DNA from: Lentibacillus amyloliquefaciens
GTDB lineage: Bacteria > Bacillota > Bacilli > Bacillales > Amphibacillaceae
Assembly: GCF_001307805.1 (NCBI RefSeq)
Contig: NZ_CP013862.1
Span: 1,984,001 to 2,048,000 of the forward strand
Direction: 5' to 3'
DNA: 64,000 nt
Position 1 is the first letter of the stretch; every line of letters begins with the position of its first letter. Made by a program: the position numbers and the translations under genes. Positions 17,944 to 28,436 of this stretch are shown one piece after another. The notes under the pieces are model-generated. The model searched no databases. It saw nothing but the letters and a program-made list of their open reading frames with translations, and was not told where the DNA came from.

Positions 17944-18084
17944 TGTAAAAGCCTCCTGATTCGTTTTGACAGCTACTATATAGGATTCTTTATCAATGGG
18001 TTTTTATGCATTCGGACGTTCAAGTCAGTTCGTGGTGAATCCTGGGTATTCTGGAAGCAGCAATATTTACGAAAGGCGTATTAA

Positions 18085-18113
18085 AAAAAGCTTGGCGGTA
18101 ACCAAGCTTTTTA
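18085..18113 (-). terminator. Terminator of the sqdX-gtrA transcript
   Basis: On the minus strand AAAGCTTGG...CCAAGCTTT forms a perfect stem followed by seven T, immediately after the GtrA stop. Confidence 0.85.
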
Positions 18114-18121
18114 CATTCATT

Positions 18122-18580
18122 TCAATTTTCTTTGATAAATCGTTTGCCATAGTCTTTAAAGACGAAATATTTAACCATGAAAAAGCTGGCGAGGAATGAC
18201 AAGAACATTGCCAGCCCTTTTGCTATATTATAGCGTAGCCAATTTGCAACACCTAGTAGCTCCAGCAATTCATTGAAGCCAAGGAAAACCAGATTGCTTA
18301 CCCCAAGACTGACAATTCCCTGGGCGATAAACTTAAATCGCTGAGGGTTGCTTCCCTTCGCCGAACGCTTGAAGGTAATATTTACATTCCAAAAGTAGCT
18401 GTTGGCGACAGCTAATGAATAAGCAATCGTATTAAATAATAAAAGCATTGCTCGCTCATCAGTATGGAAAAAAATTAATAAAAGGTTTAAAGTCCCAATA
18501 TCAATCCCTGCATTGGCAAAACCGATCGCGCCAAACTGCAGAAATTGCAAAGGGCCTCTTTTTGGTTTGGTCTGTGCCAT
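18122..18580 (-). CDS. GtrA-family membrane protein
   Basis: 152 residues with four hydrophobic helices; QFLQFGAIGFANAGIDIGTL at the start, NTIAYSLAVANSYFWNVNITF and the C-terminal FLASFFMVKYFVFK are the GtrA/DPMS-like signature. Family members move or help assemble polyprenyl-linked sugars during wall or lipid glycosylation. It follows sqdX by 46 bases on the same strand and precedes a terminator, so it is probably co-expressed with the sulfolipid glycosyltransferase. A direct role in sulfolipid handling is inference. Confidence 0.85.
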   Translation of the reverse strand: MAQTKPKRGPLQFLQFGAIGFANAGIDIGTLNLLLIFFHTDERAMLLLFNTIAYSLAVANSYFWNVNITFKRSAKGSNPQRFKFIAQGIVSLGVSNLVFLGFNELLELLGVANWLRYNIAKGLAMFLSFLASFFMVKYFVFKDYGKRFIKEN

Positions 18581-18626
18581 AGAACGCCTCTAATATTCCT
18601 TGTTGATTAGTATCAGTTTAGTCGTA

Positions 18627-19796
18627 TTATTTATTTTCCGTTTTCAAATCAGATGAATCAATATTATTATGGCTAAACGTTTTATCTTCTACTCTCACAA
18701 TTTCCTTGTAATAGTCAAGAACCTGCTTCGACTGGGTATCCCAGCTCATTTCGGCAATATCATTACGGGCAGCTTTTGCCAAACGTTTGCGCAATGTTTC
18801 ATCCGTAAAACGGAGGACTGTATCCTTAAAATCATCCTGCTTGTTCTTATCATAAAGCAATCCGGTCCGATTGTCTTCAATCTGTTCACACGTCGGCCCG
18901 CTTTCGGCTGCAACAAGCGGCAGACCTGATGCCATGGCTTCGGTTATGACAAGACCGAGCGTTTCAGTGGTCGACGGGAACACGAAGACATCTGATGATG
19001 CGTATGCCTTGGCAAGCTCTTCACCATGCATAAATCCGGTGAAGACGGTGTTGGTCCCTGCAAAATGTTTCTCAAGCGTCTGGCGGTGCGGACCGTCCCC
19101 GACAATAGCCAGCACAAATTCATCTGATGCATCGAGCACTGATTTAATTTTTTCAATTTCTTTTTCAGGTGCCAGCCTTCCGACAAATAACAGCAGCTTT
19201 TTGTCCGTTTGACCATCTGAGAGCTTGTCACGCATGTCTTCATCATAGTTATCAGGATCAAATAACTCTGTATCAACACCGCGTTCCCAGACACGGACAT
19301 TATGAAAGTTCTGCTCAAGCAGCTCTTCTTTCACAGCTTCAGATGTACAAAGGTTTAAATCGGCCTGATTATGAAGCTTACGGAAATACCACCATAAAAA
19401 TCCTTTAAACATAGGAAGATTGTAATAATCCGCATACTTTGGCACTTGCGTATGGAACGATGCCACCATTGGGAACCCGAGTTTTCTTGCGTAATGCACA
19501 CCCGTCGCTCCGACAAGCGCCGGATTTACAACATGCACGACATCGGGATCATAGTCTTCAAGTATTTTTTTTACTTTCCGGCTTGGCAGTGAGAATTTTT
19601 TGGAACGGTAAAGAAGGAGAGTCCGAGCTGGAATCCCCTCTATTTTTACCCCTTCAAATTCATCCACACCAAGGTCCGGTGCTATAACACGGACATCGTG
19701 CCCTTCCCGCTTAAAATAACGGATGCATGCTTTAAGCCTTGTGACAACACCATCTGTTGATGGCACGAATGTTTCTGTGATTATGGCAATTTTCAA
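18627..19796 (-). CDS. sqdX: GT4 glycosyltransferase, probable UDP-sulfoquinovose:diacylglycerol sulfoquinovosyltransferase
   Basis: 389 residues of the GT-B fold. N-terminal ITETFVPSTDGVVTRL, SFHTQVPKYADYY, the phosphate-binding VWERGVDTELFDP, nucleotide-binding FVGRLAPEKE and the glycosyltransferase EX7E-type block FPSTTETLGLVITEAMASG match plant SQD2 and bacterial SqdX. It would transfer sulfoquinovose from UDP-SQ to diacylglycerol, making SQDG on the cytosolic membrane face. The neighbouring sqdB supplies UDP-SQ, which is the main reason for preferring SqdX over a mannosyl- or glucosyltransferase of the same clan. An element copy separates the two genes. Confidence 0.8.
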   Translation of the reverse strand: MKIAIITETFVPSTDGVVTRLKACIRYFKREGHDVRVIAPDLGVDEFEGVKIEGIPARTLLLYRSKKFSLPSRKVKKILEDYDPDVVHVVNPALVGATGVHYARKLGFPMVASFHTQVPKYADYYNLPMFKGFLWWYFRKLHNQADLNLCTSEAVKEELLEQNFHNVRVWERGVDTELFDPDNYDEDMRDKLSDGQTDKKLLLFVGRLAPEKEIEKIKSVLDASDEFVLAIVGDGPHRQTLEKHFAGTNTVFTGFMHGEELAKAYASSDVFVFPSTTETLGLVITEAMASGLPLVAAESGPTCEQIEDNRTGLLYDKNKQDDFKDTVLRFTDETLRKRLAKAARNDIAEMSWDTQSKQVLDYYKEIVRVEDKTFSHNNIDSSDLKTENK

Positions 19797-19813
19797 CGGC
19801 TACACTTCCTTGG

Positions 19814-19937
19814 TTAAAGTGAATCTTCATTCAACGGGGTACTTTTTCCCGTTGAATATTAGATAAACGAATCGGGCATTTAAGGTCAGATGGCCGCCGT
19901 GTTTTAGCGGATTACTGACCGTTATATGCGGGATAAA
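19814..19937 (+). repeat. Two-hairpin intergenic element, copy D
   Basis: First hairpin ATTCAACGGG...CCCGTTGAAT, linker AACGAATCGGGCATTTA, second hairpin GGTCAGATGGCCGCC / AGCGGATTACTGACC, tail TTATATGCGGGATAAA. It lies between sqdB and sqdX in the opposite orientation, its tail 18 bases from the sqdB stop. Confidence 0.8.
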
Positions 19938-19954
19938 GATCTGATCTTAGCTGC

Positions 19955-21515
<1,561 letters not shown>

Positions 21516-22913
21516 TTACGCTTTTTTCTGCTGATTGACAAGCAATTGACGATAGGCTTCCGATTCCTGTTCCATACCCATTTTTTGATACATTTTCGCC
21601 AGCCATTTCAGCGGTTCCGGTTCATCAGGTTTCAGTTCTGTCTCCCAGCTGAAGCAATCGATTGCCTCATCATACTGCCTGAATTCATAATACAATTCAC
21701 CAAGCTGCTGCATCCGATCCAGATCATCATTGAATTTTATGAGAGCATCCATTTTCTGATAAACAGGATGAACCGCCCGATACTCTATAAGAGGGTTCAG
21801 CATTTCTTTAATTTCAGACGGATTGTATGTTTCGAGAAGCACTGCAGCGTAATTATGAATAAGTTGCTCTGCGACTTTCGCATCTAAAGAAATGGTTAAT
21901 TCAAACAGGCTTTTTAGTTTTTCAGGAGAAAATGAACGGGAATTCAGGTCCAATTGTTCAAGCATTTTCCGCATTGACTCAGTATCCTGAACAGGTACAT
22001 TTACCCCGTTATTAACATATATATTTAGTACATCGTCAATGTTATTCATGTCAACGTATACTTGCAGAAGATCATGGTTGAGCGGGGCGTAACGTGGCTG
22101 TTGTTCATAAAGGGCTCCGAGGAAATTCATCATGTGTTCATCATCCAACTTCTGGTCCAGCTGGCCTTTCAGGAAGGCGTAGTTGCCATCTGAGGGATTA
22201 TCAATAAATCTTTCCCCATATAAAGCGATCATTTCCATCCATCGTGATTGGTCGTTCAAGAGCGCAGTTAGCCGCTGGAAATAATCGTCCCCTCGCTTGC
22301 CATCATAAAACACTTTTTCAGCAAAAATTAAATCCTGATCTAATACGTTTTCAGACTGATCATGATACAATTTCGCGTATTGCCTGTAATTCCAATCATT
22401 GGATAGTTCTTTGACCAAACTGTGATCCGGGGCAAAGTCCATCAATACGCGGACAATCTTGTAGGCTAAAAAATTCTGCCCATTCCGGCGATAACTGTAA
22501 AAGATGGATTTGATTTCGTTAAATAATCGTTTTTTTGAAATGAATGATTCAAAAAATGTCAGGATAAATGCTTTTTCATGAGGAGTGTGTTGTTTATCAA
22601 GCTTTTTAAGAAGCGGATCGAAGCGTGTGATGCGGTGCGGTTGACGGGAAGCCAGCAGTTCATCGATAAACGGGTGCGGAGCGTTAAATACCATCCCCTG
22701 CTTGAAAGCAGATGCGATGAATGAATGGCGTTTCAGCTTTTTTGCTTTGGCGGCCGTGAGGAATTCGTGTTTGTAAAAAAACAGATAATACGTCTCGTTA
22801 TGTTTGCTAAAGGCTTCTATGATCCCCGAGCCAAGATACAGTGCTACACGTTCAGCGTGCAATTCAACCGGTTTTTGACTGCTTGTATAAATATGAAGCG
22901 GATTTGTGCGCAT
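21516..22913 (-). CDS. TPR-repeat protein, function unknown
   Basis: 465 residues, soluble. The N-terminal ~90 residues are a distinct domain (ALYLGSGIIEAFSKHNETYYLFF). Helical repeats fill the rest, and the C-terminus holds clear tetratricopeptide units (LGELYYEFRQYDEAIDCFSW, EPLKWLAKMYQKMGMEQESE). No catalytic motif is visible. It stands alone on the minus strand between sqdB and yczE. TPRs imply protein-protein contacts; the partner is unknown. Confidence 0.7.
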   Translation of the reverse strand: MRTNPLHIYTSSQKPVELHAERVALYLGSGIIEAFSKHNETYYLFFYKHEFLTAAKAKKLKRHSFIASAFKQGMVFNAPHPFIDELLASRQPHRITRFDPLLKKLDKQHTPHEKAFILTFFESFISKKRLFNEIKSIFYSYRRNGQNFLAYKIVRVLMDFAPDHSLVKELSNDWNYRQYAKLYHDQSENVLDQDLIFAEKVFYDGKRGDDYFQRLTALLNDQSRWMEMIALYGERFIDNPSDGNYAFLKGQLDQKLDDEHMMNFLGALYEQQPRYAPLNHDLLQVYVDMNNIDDVLNIYVNNGVNVPVQDTESMRKMLEQLDLNSRSFSPEKLKSLFELTISLDAKVAEQLIHNYAAVLLETYNPSEIKEMLNPLIEYRAVHPVYQKMDALIKFNDDLDRMQQLGELYYEFRQYDEAIDCFSWETELKPDEPEPLKWLAKMYQKMGMEQESEAYRQLLVNQQKKA

Positions 22914-22991
22914 ACATTATTTCACCTGACCTTTTTTAATTATTGTAACATACACGACCGTTCTTGACGTCCGTGAAAAACAGCAAGACTC

Positions 22992-23642
22992 CTAGCCGAT
23001 ATGACCGGAGTCTGAGCTGTAGCGTTCCATTCGCGGCCGGGACACCCATTCAACAAATTTTCGCATTTTCAGATAGGTATATTCAAAAATCGGGCTTTGG
23101 ATAAATGTAAAAATAAACGTGAAGATGAATACCGGTCCGCCCAATATCAGCCCGATTACCAAAATGCCGCTTTCAACAATGATGCGAACTTTACCGATTG
23201 AAGCGCCGGTTTTATCAGAAATCGATAACATAAATCCGTCACGCGGTCCCGAACCGACACCAGCCGAATTATAAATGCCTCCGCCCAGTCCCATCACAAT
23301 AATACCGGCAATAATAATGGCAACGTCCAACCAGCTGTTCATTGCTTCAGGGAGAAAATCGAGCCACATGTACATATCGACAAACACGCCAATCAGCACA
23401 GCGTTCAGAAATGTGCCGATTTTAATGTATGATTTATCAAGAATCCACGATATGATAATCAGCACAAAGGAAATAATAATCGCCCAGGAACCGATTGACA
23501 ACCCGACGATATCAAATAAAGCCACGTTCAGTACATCCCAAGGGTGAATCCCCAGATGCTGCATATTAACCGTAATGGTGATTCCCAGACTGAAAATCAA
23601 TATCCCGATAATATAAACAAACCATCTGAAGCCTTGAGCCAT
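22992..23642 (-). CDS. yczE: YczE/YyaS/YitT-family membrane protein
   Basis: 216 residues, five to six transmembrane helices. LGIHPWDVLNVAL, GLGGGIYNSAGVGSGPRDG and GASIGKVRIIVES are the conserved YczE blocks. In B. subtilis YczE is a membrane protein linked to production of a lipopeptide and polyketide; its biochemical role is unclear. Monocistronic here, with no biosynthetic cluster nearby. Confidence 0.82.
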   Translation of the reverse strand: MAQGFRWFVYIIGILIFSLGITITVNMQHLGIHPWDVLNVALFDIVGLSIGSWAIIISFVLIIISWILDKSYIKIGTFLNAVLIGVFVDMYMWLDFLPEAMNSWLDVAIIIAGIIVMGLGGGIYNSAGVGSGPRDGFMLSISDKTGASIGKVRIIVESGILVIGLILGGPVFIFTFIFTFIQSPIFEYTYLKMRKFVEWVSRPRMERYSSDSGHIG

Positions 23643-23806
23643 TTCAACCCGCCTTCTTTCTGCGCACTATTACGAAATATCTATTATATCATATTCATCT
23701 GCTCTTTACTTGTATCTGACTCATTTTTCAGACTTTAATCTGTTTGAATATGTAAAATTATGCTTATCCATAGACGTTCGGTTTTTATTTCAACTTACAT
23801 CATTCA

Positions 23807-24187
23807 TTACACCGTCAATTCCAACAGATTGCCCTCTGGATCTTCTATCACGCTTTCATGATAGCCGTCTCCGGTGACTCGGGGACCATTAACAAGCCGG
23901 TATCCATCCTGTTGTAATTGAGCTGTTTTCTGATCGACTGACTCGATGCTACCCAGAGACATCGCAATATGCGCCCAGCCGACCCGGTCGTCCTGATCGG
24001 GCTTATCTTTGTCTGACTGACTCATAATTTCCAGCCGCGCACCTCCGTCAAACGTTAGAAAATATGATTGGAACGCCTTTTCTTTATTATGATACTTTTT
24101 ATTTGCTGTTCCATTAAAATACCTTACATAAAACGTCTTCATCGCTTCTATATCTTTAACCCAGATTGCTGCATGCTCTATCTTCAT
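23807..24187 (-). CDS. VOC (glyoxalase/bleomycin-resistance fold) family protein
   Basis: 126 residues: [20 protein letters not shown] at the start, [10 protein letters not shown] in the middle and [16 protein letters not shown] at the end form the two paired beta-alpha-beta-beta-beta modules with candidate metal ligands His5, Glu and a C-terminal glutamate. Substrate unknown; family members include lactoylglutathione lyases and antibiotic-binding proteins. The ATG at 24187 follows GGAGAG. A terminator separates it from the gene upstream. Confidence 0.82.
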   Translation of the reverse strand: MKIEHAAIWVKDIEAMKTFYVRYFNGTANKKYHNKEKAFQSYFLTFDGGARLEIMSQSDKDKPDQDDRVGWAHIAMSLGSIESVDQKTAQLQQDGYRLVNGPRVTGDGYHESVIEDPEGNLLELTV

Positions 24188-24235
24188 CTCACTTCTCTCC
24201 TCACAAGCAGTGGTATTCAGTACCCCATGAAAGAT

Positions 24236-24276
24236 AAAAACACGCAACTAATACTGACGATAGTCGCGTGCTTTTA
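24236..24276 (-). terminator. Terminator after the RDD-like gene
   Basis: AAAGCACGCGACTA and TAGTTGCGTGTTTTT pair on the minus strand with a T tract, seven bases past the stop of the gene at 24283-24672. Confidence 0.8.
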
Positions 24277-24282
24277 TCTGCC

Positions 24283-24672
24283 TTAATCTTCTCTTACTTT
24301 CGTGCCGGCATAACGGTCTTGTGCCATGATCGCTCCTTCATCTTCAGAGAAGCCTTTCGGGTCTTTCAGGTAGCTGAAGCCGCCTATTGTATCACGGTAC
24401 GCCATCCGTTTGAAAATTTGCTCAGACGATGGCTCTTGACCCGTTTCATCTTCCAGCACAAGCCTTTGCTGTTTAAACCCAAGCGTTTGACCACTCCTGC
24501 GCAATTGCGCCCATTCCAGCGTCCACATGACTGCAGTCGGCGTCACCAGCGCATGAACCGCTTCATTCTTCACTTTTTTTCTCACAAAACATTCAACCGC
24601 ATATGTAACCGTAGCTGAGATTGCCGCATCAATCAGGTATGCCTTGAATCGTTTTTTGGTAATGCGTTTCAT
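24283..24672 (-). CDS. RDD-family-like small membrane protein
   Basis: 129 residues. FKAYLIDAAISATVTYAVE, SGQTLGFKQQRLVLEDETG and IFKRMAYRD follow the RDD pattern (first helix with Asp, the GQTLG loop, a second polar block). The first arginine of the family name is a lysine here. RDD proteins are two-to-three-helix membrane proteins, some associated with Na+ or compatible-solute tolerance. The start at 24672 is preceded by GGGAGAGG. Family assignment moderate. Confidence 0.65.
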   Translation of the reverse strand: MKRITKKRFKAYLIDAAISATVTYAVECFVRKKVKNEAVHALVTPTAVMWTLEWAQLRRSGQTLGFKQQRLVLEDETGQEPSSEQIFKRMAYRDTIGGFSYLKDPKGFSEDEGAIMAQDRYAGTKVRED

Positions 24673-24840
24673 GCAGGACCCTCTCCCTTTTTGATTATAC
24701 GTTAAATACGATTTTCTCTCCAAACAAGTTTCACAAAATGGCAACCTTCTGTGAAAACTGATTGATTTTTGATTCTAGGGCTGATGTTCCTGCTGCTCGG
24801 GTCGATATTTCGCTTCTCGAGCTGATGTTGCCATATTGTA

Positions 24841-25350
24841 TTATTTTGATAATGCAATTTTTATATGGGCTAAGTGGTGCTCTTCGTGCCAAGCTAATTT
24901 CGCAACTTTTGTTGCAACTGTTATTTCACCGTTTTCCCGGTGAATAAAAGCTCGATTTAGTTGCTTTTCAGTTAAACTATATCCTAAAGATACGATGCGT
25001 TCATTTATACCTTCAAGCAGTTTAATGGAACTTTCTACAGGAAGTTTTGTATCCGGTTGAACTGCCCACTTTTCTTGATCGAAAGCTGGTACTGTTGGGT
25101 TTTCATCTGTTAAAGCCAACTTCAAACGCTGAAACATGTTCAGCTGAGAATCTGCAATGTGATGAACAAGCTCGCGAACTGTCCAGCTGCCATCACGGTA
25201 GGTTCTGCTTAATTCTTCATCGTTTAATGAATCAACAGTTTCTCTTAATCGGCTCGTGTAAGTTTCGATTTCCTTCAGCCATTCTTGAATATTTTCTAAT
25301 GTTACTTTGTTAGGAACTTCTAACTTCCCAATTGGAAATTTTACCTCCAT
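24841..25350 (-). CDS. bstA: DinB-fold metal-dependent transferase (YfiT/BstA-like)
   Basis: 169 residues. KFPIGKLEVPNKVT, YRDGSWTVRELVHHIADSQLN, FQRLKLALTDENPTVPAFD and the C-terminal WHEEHHLAHI align with B. subtilis YfiT. Three histidines of the four-helix bundle form the metal site. YfiT-type proteins are placed with bacillithiol transferases that conjugate the thiol to electrophiles such as drugs. The start at 25350 follows AAAGGTG by seven bases. Monocistronic. Confidence 0.85.
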   Translation of the reverse strand: MEVKFPIGKLEVPNKVTLENIQEWLKEIETYTSRLRETVDSLNDEELSRTYRDGSWTVRELVHHIADSQLNMFQRLKLALTDENPTVPAFDQEKWAVQPDTKLPVESSIKLLEGINERIVSLGYSLTEKQLNRAFIHRENGEITVATKVAKLAWHEEHHLAHIKIALSK

Positions 25351-25448
25351 TTTAATCACCTTTTCACTATTTTTTACTTATTTCATAATCCTCATTTCAT
25401 TTTTGTTTACATTTTTAATTTTTGCGACAGGCTACGGAGCCCGTTACC

Positions 25449-26633
25449 TCAGCCAGCGGTATTTTTCAATATCATCGCGATGCCCTGTCCGCCGCCTATA
25501 CATAAAGTCGCTAAGCCATATTTTGTGTTGCGTTTTTTCATTTCTGTCGCCAAAGAATACGTGATACGGCTGCCGCTTGTGCCAACGGGATGCCCCAGCG
25601 CCACTGCACCGCCATTGACATTCACGATTTCAGGGTTAATATCAAGCTCTTTTAATACAGCGAGCGATTGAGCAGCAAATGCTTCGTTCAATTCGATTAA
25701 CCCCATATCATTTAATGACAGACCGGCATTTTTTAAAGCTGTTTTCATCGAAGGAACAGGCCCGATTCCCATAATATTCGGGTCGACCCCTGCAATTCCC
25801 CATGAAACAATTCGTGCCAACGGTTTGACGTTTGCTTGTTTAACATACGATTCGGAAGCGAGGACCACTGCTGCAGAGCCGTCATTGATACCACTGGCAT
25901 TGCCGGCCGTTACAGTGCCATCTTCCTTAAAAGCTGCCGGCAATTTTGACAGGTCTTCCATCTTTAAATCCTCTCGGACATGTTCATCTTCATCAACGGC
26001 AACTTCCTGTTTCTTTGCTTTTACTGTGACTGGTACAATTTCTTCGGCAAATCGGCCCGACTCAATGGCTTGTTGTGCTTTGACATGTGACTGAACGGCA
26101 AACGCATCTTGTTCTTCTCTGGAAATATGATATTTATCCGCTAAGTTCTCAGCCGTCATCCCCATCCCGGCTCCAACATACCTGTCCGTCAGTGTTTCCC
26201 AGAGCATATCATCAACTTTTGGTGCTTTGTTGGGCGAGCCAAAGCGCGTTCCTCTTAACACATGCGGGGATTGACTCATGTTTTCTGTTCCGCCTGCCAG
26301 CGCAGTATGGGCATGGTTCAGCATAATATTTTGAGCGCTTGACACAATGGCCTGAAGCCCGGATCCGCATAAGCGATTGACCGTCAGTGCAGTGGAACTT
26401 TCCTTCATACCGGTTTTCAGCGCAATGTGACGTGCCAGATACGATGAAGATGTATTGGTATGAATGACATTGCCAAAGGTCAATTCATCCATTTCCTCAG
26501 CTGACATTCCACTTTTCTCCAGTGCTCCTTGTGCTGCATGAACACCTAATTCAATATCTGTGGTATTCTTGAATGACCCTCCGAATCTGCCAAAAGCTGT
26601 TCGTGCCCCTTCTACCAGATAAACATTCTCCAT
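25449..26633 (-). CDS. Acetyl-CoA C-acetyltransferase (thiolase)
   Basis: 394 residues with the full catalytic set: Cys89 (NRLCGSG), His348 (ALGHPVGTSG) and Cys378 (LCIGGGQG), plus the GINDGSAAVVLAS and NEAFAAQ blocks. It condenses or cleaves acetoacetyl-CoA/3-ketoacyl-CoA. MmgA/ThlA-type assignment by length and motifs. The MarR regulator gene lies 27 bases upstream on the same strand, suggesting co-transcription and regulation of fatty-acid or ketone metabolism. Confidence 0.92.
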   Translation of the reverse strand: MENVYLVEGARTAFGRFGGSFKNTTDIELGVHAAQGALEKSGMSAEEMDELTFGNVIHTNTSSSYLARHIALKTGMKESSTALTVNRLCGSGLQAIVSSAQNIMLNHAHTALAGGTENMSQSPHVLRGTRFGSPNKAPKVDDMLWETLTDRYVGAGMGMTAENLADKYHISREEQDAFAVQSHVKAQQAIESGRFAEEIVPVTVKAKKQEVAVDEDEHVREDLKMEDLSKLPAAFKEDGTVTAGNASGINDGSAAVVLASESYVKQANVKPLARIVSWGIAGVDPNIMGIGPVPSMKTALKNAGLSLNDMGLIELNEAFAAQSLAVLKELDINPEIVNVNGGAVALGHPVGTSGSRITYSLATEMKKRNTKYGLATLCIGGGQGIAMILKNTAG

Positions 26634-26660
26634 TTGAATGCCTCGCCTCCCCTTGTTTGG

Positions 26661-27116
26661 TTATGTTTTCAAAGAATTTTCATCCTTTAATCCCCATTCA
26701 GATTTCAATAGTCTCTTCAGCTCATTCACTTTTTCAGCACCAATTTTATCAGCAATTTGCTGTTCAAGCCAGATCTCCAGCGATTCATTTTGTTCATAAC
26801 ATTTCTTGCCAAGATCGGTTATCTTGATTGATTTTTCTTTTTTATTATCTTTCAGCTCTGTAACCTGGACTAATCCTTTTTCCTTGAGGCGTTTAATGAA
26901 TTTATGCGTGGCCTGCCGGGTAATATTGACCTGTTTTGTCACCCATGAAATAGGTGTTTCGCCTTTCTGATAAACCCCCGCCAAAATAAGCCACTCCGAG
27001 TTAGCCATATGGATATCCCATTGTTCATTCCAAAGACTCTCCGATAAATCCCGAAGCTGAAAATGCCGTTCACTGATTAATTTGATTAAATTTAGATTAT
27101 CCAAATCAGCGTTCAC
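26661..27116 (-). CDS. MarR-family transcriptional regulator
   Basis: 151 residues; winged helix with GVYQKGETPISWVTKQVNIT, RQATHKFIKRLKEKGLVQV and the wing DNKKEKSIKITDLGKK. GTG start at 27116 with a weak ribosome site; a TTG at 27104, seven to nine bases after AGGTG, is an alternative. It is divergent from the CarD-like gene across a region with two palindromic sites (27166-27232), one overlapping the promoter of the divergent gene. It probably represses itself, the thiolase and the CarD-like gene. Confidence 0.88.
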   Translation of the reverse strand: MNADLDNLNLIKLISERHFQLRDLSESLWNEQWDIHMANSEWLILAGVYQKGETPISWVTKQVNITRQATHKFIKRLKEKGLVQVTELKDNKKEKSIKITDLGKKCYEQNESLEIWLEQQIADKIGAEKVNELKRLLKSEWGLKDENSLKT

Positions 27117-27165
27117 CTACTTAATCTTTCTATTATTGGTTGTAAATATATACGATTCGTTCGCC

Positions 27166-27187
27166 ATTGTCAATTAAGTTGACAATT
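27166..27187. promoter_or_regulatory. Probable MarR operator 1
   Basis: Perfect inverted repeat TTGTCAA-N5-TTGACAA at 27167-27185. Its right arm is the -35 box of the plus-strand promoter, so binding would block RNA polymerase. Confidence 0.6.
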
Positions 27188-27207
27188 TATAAGATAAGGT
27201 ATATACT
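27179..27207 (+). promoter_or_regulatory. Sigma-A promoter of the CarD-like gene
   Basis: TTGACA (27179-27184), a 17-base spacer and TATACT (27202-27207), about 50 bases before the start codon. Near-consensus. Confidence 0.75.
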
Positions 27208-27212
27208 AGAAA

Positions 27213-27232
27213 TAGTCAACTAAGTTTACAAA
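27213..27232. promoter_or_regulatory. Probable MarR operator 2 (degenerate)
   Basis: TAGTCAACTAAGTTTACAAA repeats the arms of operator 1 imperfectly (AGTCAA-N5-TTTACA-like), just downstream of the -10 box. Confidence 0.4.
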
Positions 27233-27255
27233 AGTGGCTAAAGGGAGGCATCAGC

Positions 27256-27759
27256 ATGCATGATATTGGCGATCTAATTATCTATTCGGGACATGGCATA
27301 TGCCGTGTGGACGACATCTCTGATAAAAACCTGAACGGTTCAGTAAAAAAATACTACGTGCTTCGTCCGATTGAAGATAATCACCAATTAACAATTAACA
27401 CCCCTGCAGACAACAGTAAAATCAAAATACAAAATCTGATTAGGAAAAGTGAAGCAGAAATAATCCTGACATCATTTCAATCGAACGGAATTGACTGGAT
27501 TGACAATAGCCATTCCCGAATTCGACAATATAAGAATACCGTTGATACTGGAAACCGGGTGGAAATTGCCAAAATAGCCAATACCCTCATGCGGAAAAAA
27601 GATGCGCTCGAGGCGGAAGGAAAAAAGTTTTTTGAACAAGACAACAAACTTTTAGCCAGCATCCAGAACATTTTGTTTAAAGAATTATCGATTGTACTAG
27701 ATACGACAATTGAAGACATTCATGAAAAAGTAAATCAGAATTTGTATCATACCGTTTAA
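27256..27759 (+). CDS. CarD-family transcriptional regulator
   Basis: 167 residues. The N-terminus IGDLIIYSGHGICRVDDIS and YYVLRPIEDNHQLTINTPADN is the Tudor-like RNA-polymerase-interaction domain of CarD/Mfd-RID proteins; a helical C-terminal half follows (VEIAKIANTLMRKKDALE, ILFKELSIVLD). Such proteins bind the RNA polymerase beta subunit and stabilise open complexes. GGGAGG precedes the ATG. It is divergent from the MarR gene and probably repressed by it. Confidence 0.85.
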   Translation: MHDIGDLIIYSGHGICRVDDISDKNLNGSVKKYYVLRPIEDNHQLTINTPADNSKIKIQNLIRKSEAEIILTSFQSNGIDWIDNSHSRIRQYKNTVDTGNRVEIAKIANTLMRKKDALEAEGKKFFEQDNKLLASIQNILFKELSIVLDTTIEDIHEKVNQNLYHTV

Positions 27760-27765
27760 TATCAG

Positions 27766-27803
27766 ACAGCTCAGTTCACATTTAACTGAGCTGTTTCTTT
27801 TAT
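27766..27803 (+). terminator. Terminator of the CarD-like gene
   Basis: ACAGCTCAGTT and AACTGAGCTGT form an 11-base perfect stem followed by TTTCTTTT, six bases after the stop. Confidence 0.88.
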
Positions 27804-28049
27804 GTCTTTTCATTCTTAAACAATCGCACTCCGATACAGAAAGCCTATCAAGATTCTTGTTTACGATCCCGCTAGCTCCAGCAAAATGATCCAGAACTTC
27901 CGATAATACCTGCTCCTTTGAAACACGATCATCCAAATGATTATTATACCAGCTTGCTGCACCGGAGCGAATCATTTCACCGGGCAGGACTTGAATATTA
28001 AAATTGATTGGTTTATACTTTAACAAACTTTAACTGCTAACTTATTTAA

Positions 28050-28356
28050 AAACGGTGAAGAGGGTAAGTAGGATATTGCTGTTTTTTCACAGAGAGCTTC
28101 GGTAGCTGAAAAGAAGCAAAAAATACGTATCTGAAAAATGGCCTCCGAGTTTCGTGCTGAAAGTATCTTTTAAGATATGAGTAGGTTCCGACGAGTTTTG
28201 GCACTCGTTATCAATGCCAAAGTATTGAAAGCGACAAGAATGCTTGCGTACTTATTGAGGCTGTATGTGCAAACATCCAGTGAAGTAAGGTGGTACCACG
28301 TATATTAAACCACGTCCTTACCGAATTTTATATTCGGCATGGATGTGGTTTTTTTG
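28050..28356 (+). promoter_or_regulatory. T-box leader, probable Phe (UUC) specifier
   Basis: Stem I elements AGTAGG, CAGAGAGC, GGTAGCTGAAAAGAAGC and CTGAAA are followed by TGAGTAGG...CGACGAG...CTCGTTATCA (stem II region), the T-box AAGGTGGTACCACG (28287-28300) and a terminator stem with seven T ending at 28356. Aligned on the pattern GAG-N-codon-purine-N-CTGAAA, the specifier position reads TTC (CCGAGT-TTC-GTGCTGAAAG). The UGGU bulge predicts discriminator base A, as in tRNA-Phe. The next gene is the SAM hydroxide adenosyltransferase, 80 bases downstream. Confidence 0.88.
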
Positions 28357-28436
28357 ATTTTCAAAAACTATTTGGTTATCCCATGAGCCCGAGAGTACCA
28401 ATTTTTTCAACAAAGAAGCTAAATGGAGGTTTTATC

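Noticed and set aside
27697..28026. 109-residue minus-strand frame opposite the CarD terminator and T-box start
   Set aside because: No ribosome site, no recognisable family, and its 3' half is antisense to the CarD-like gene and its terminator. A decayed gene cannot be excluded.
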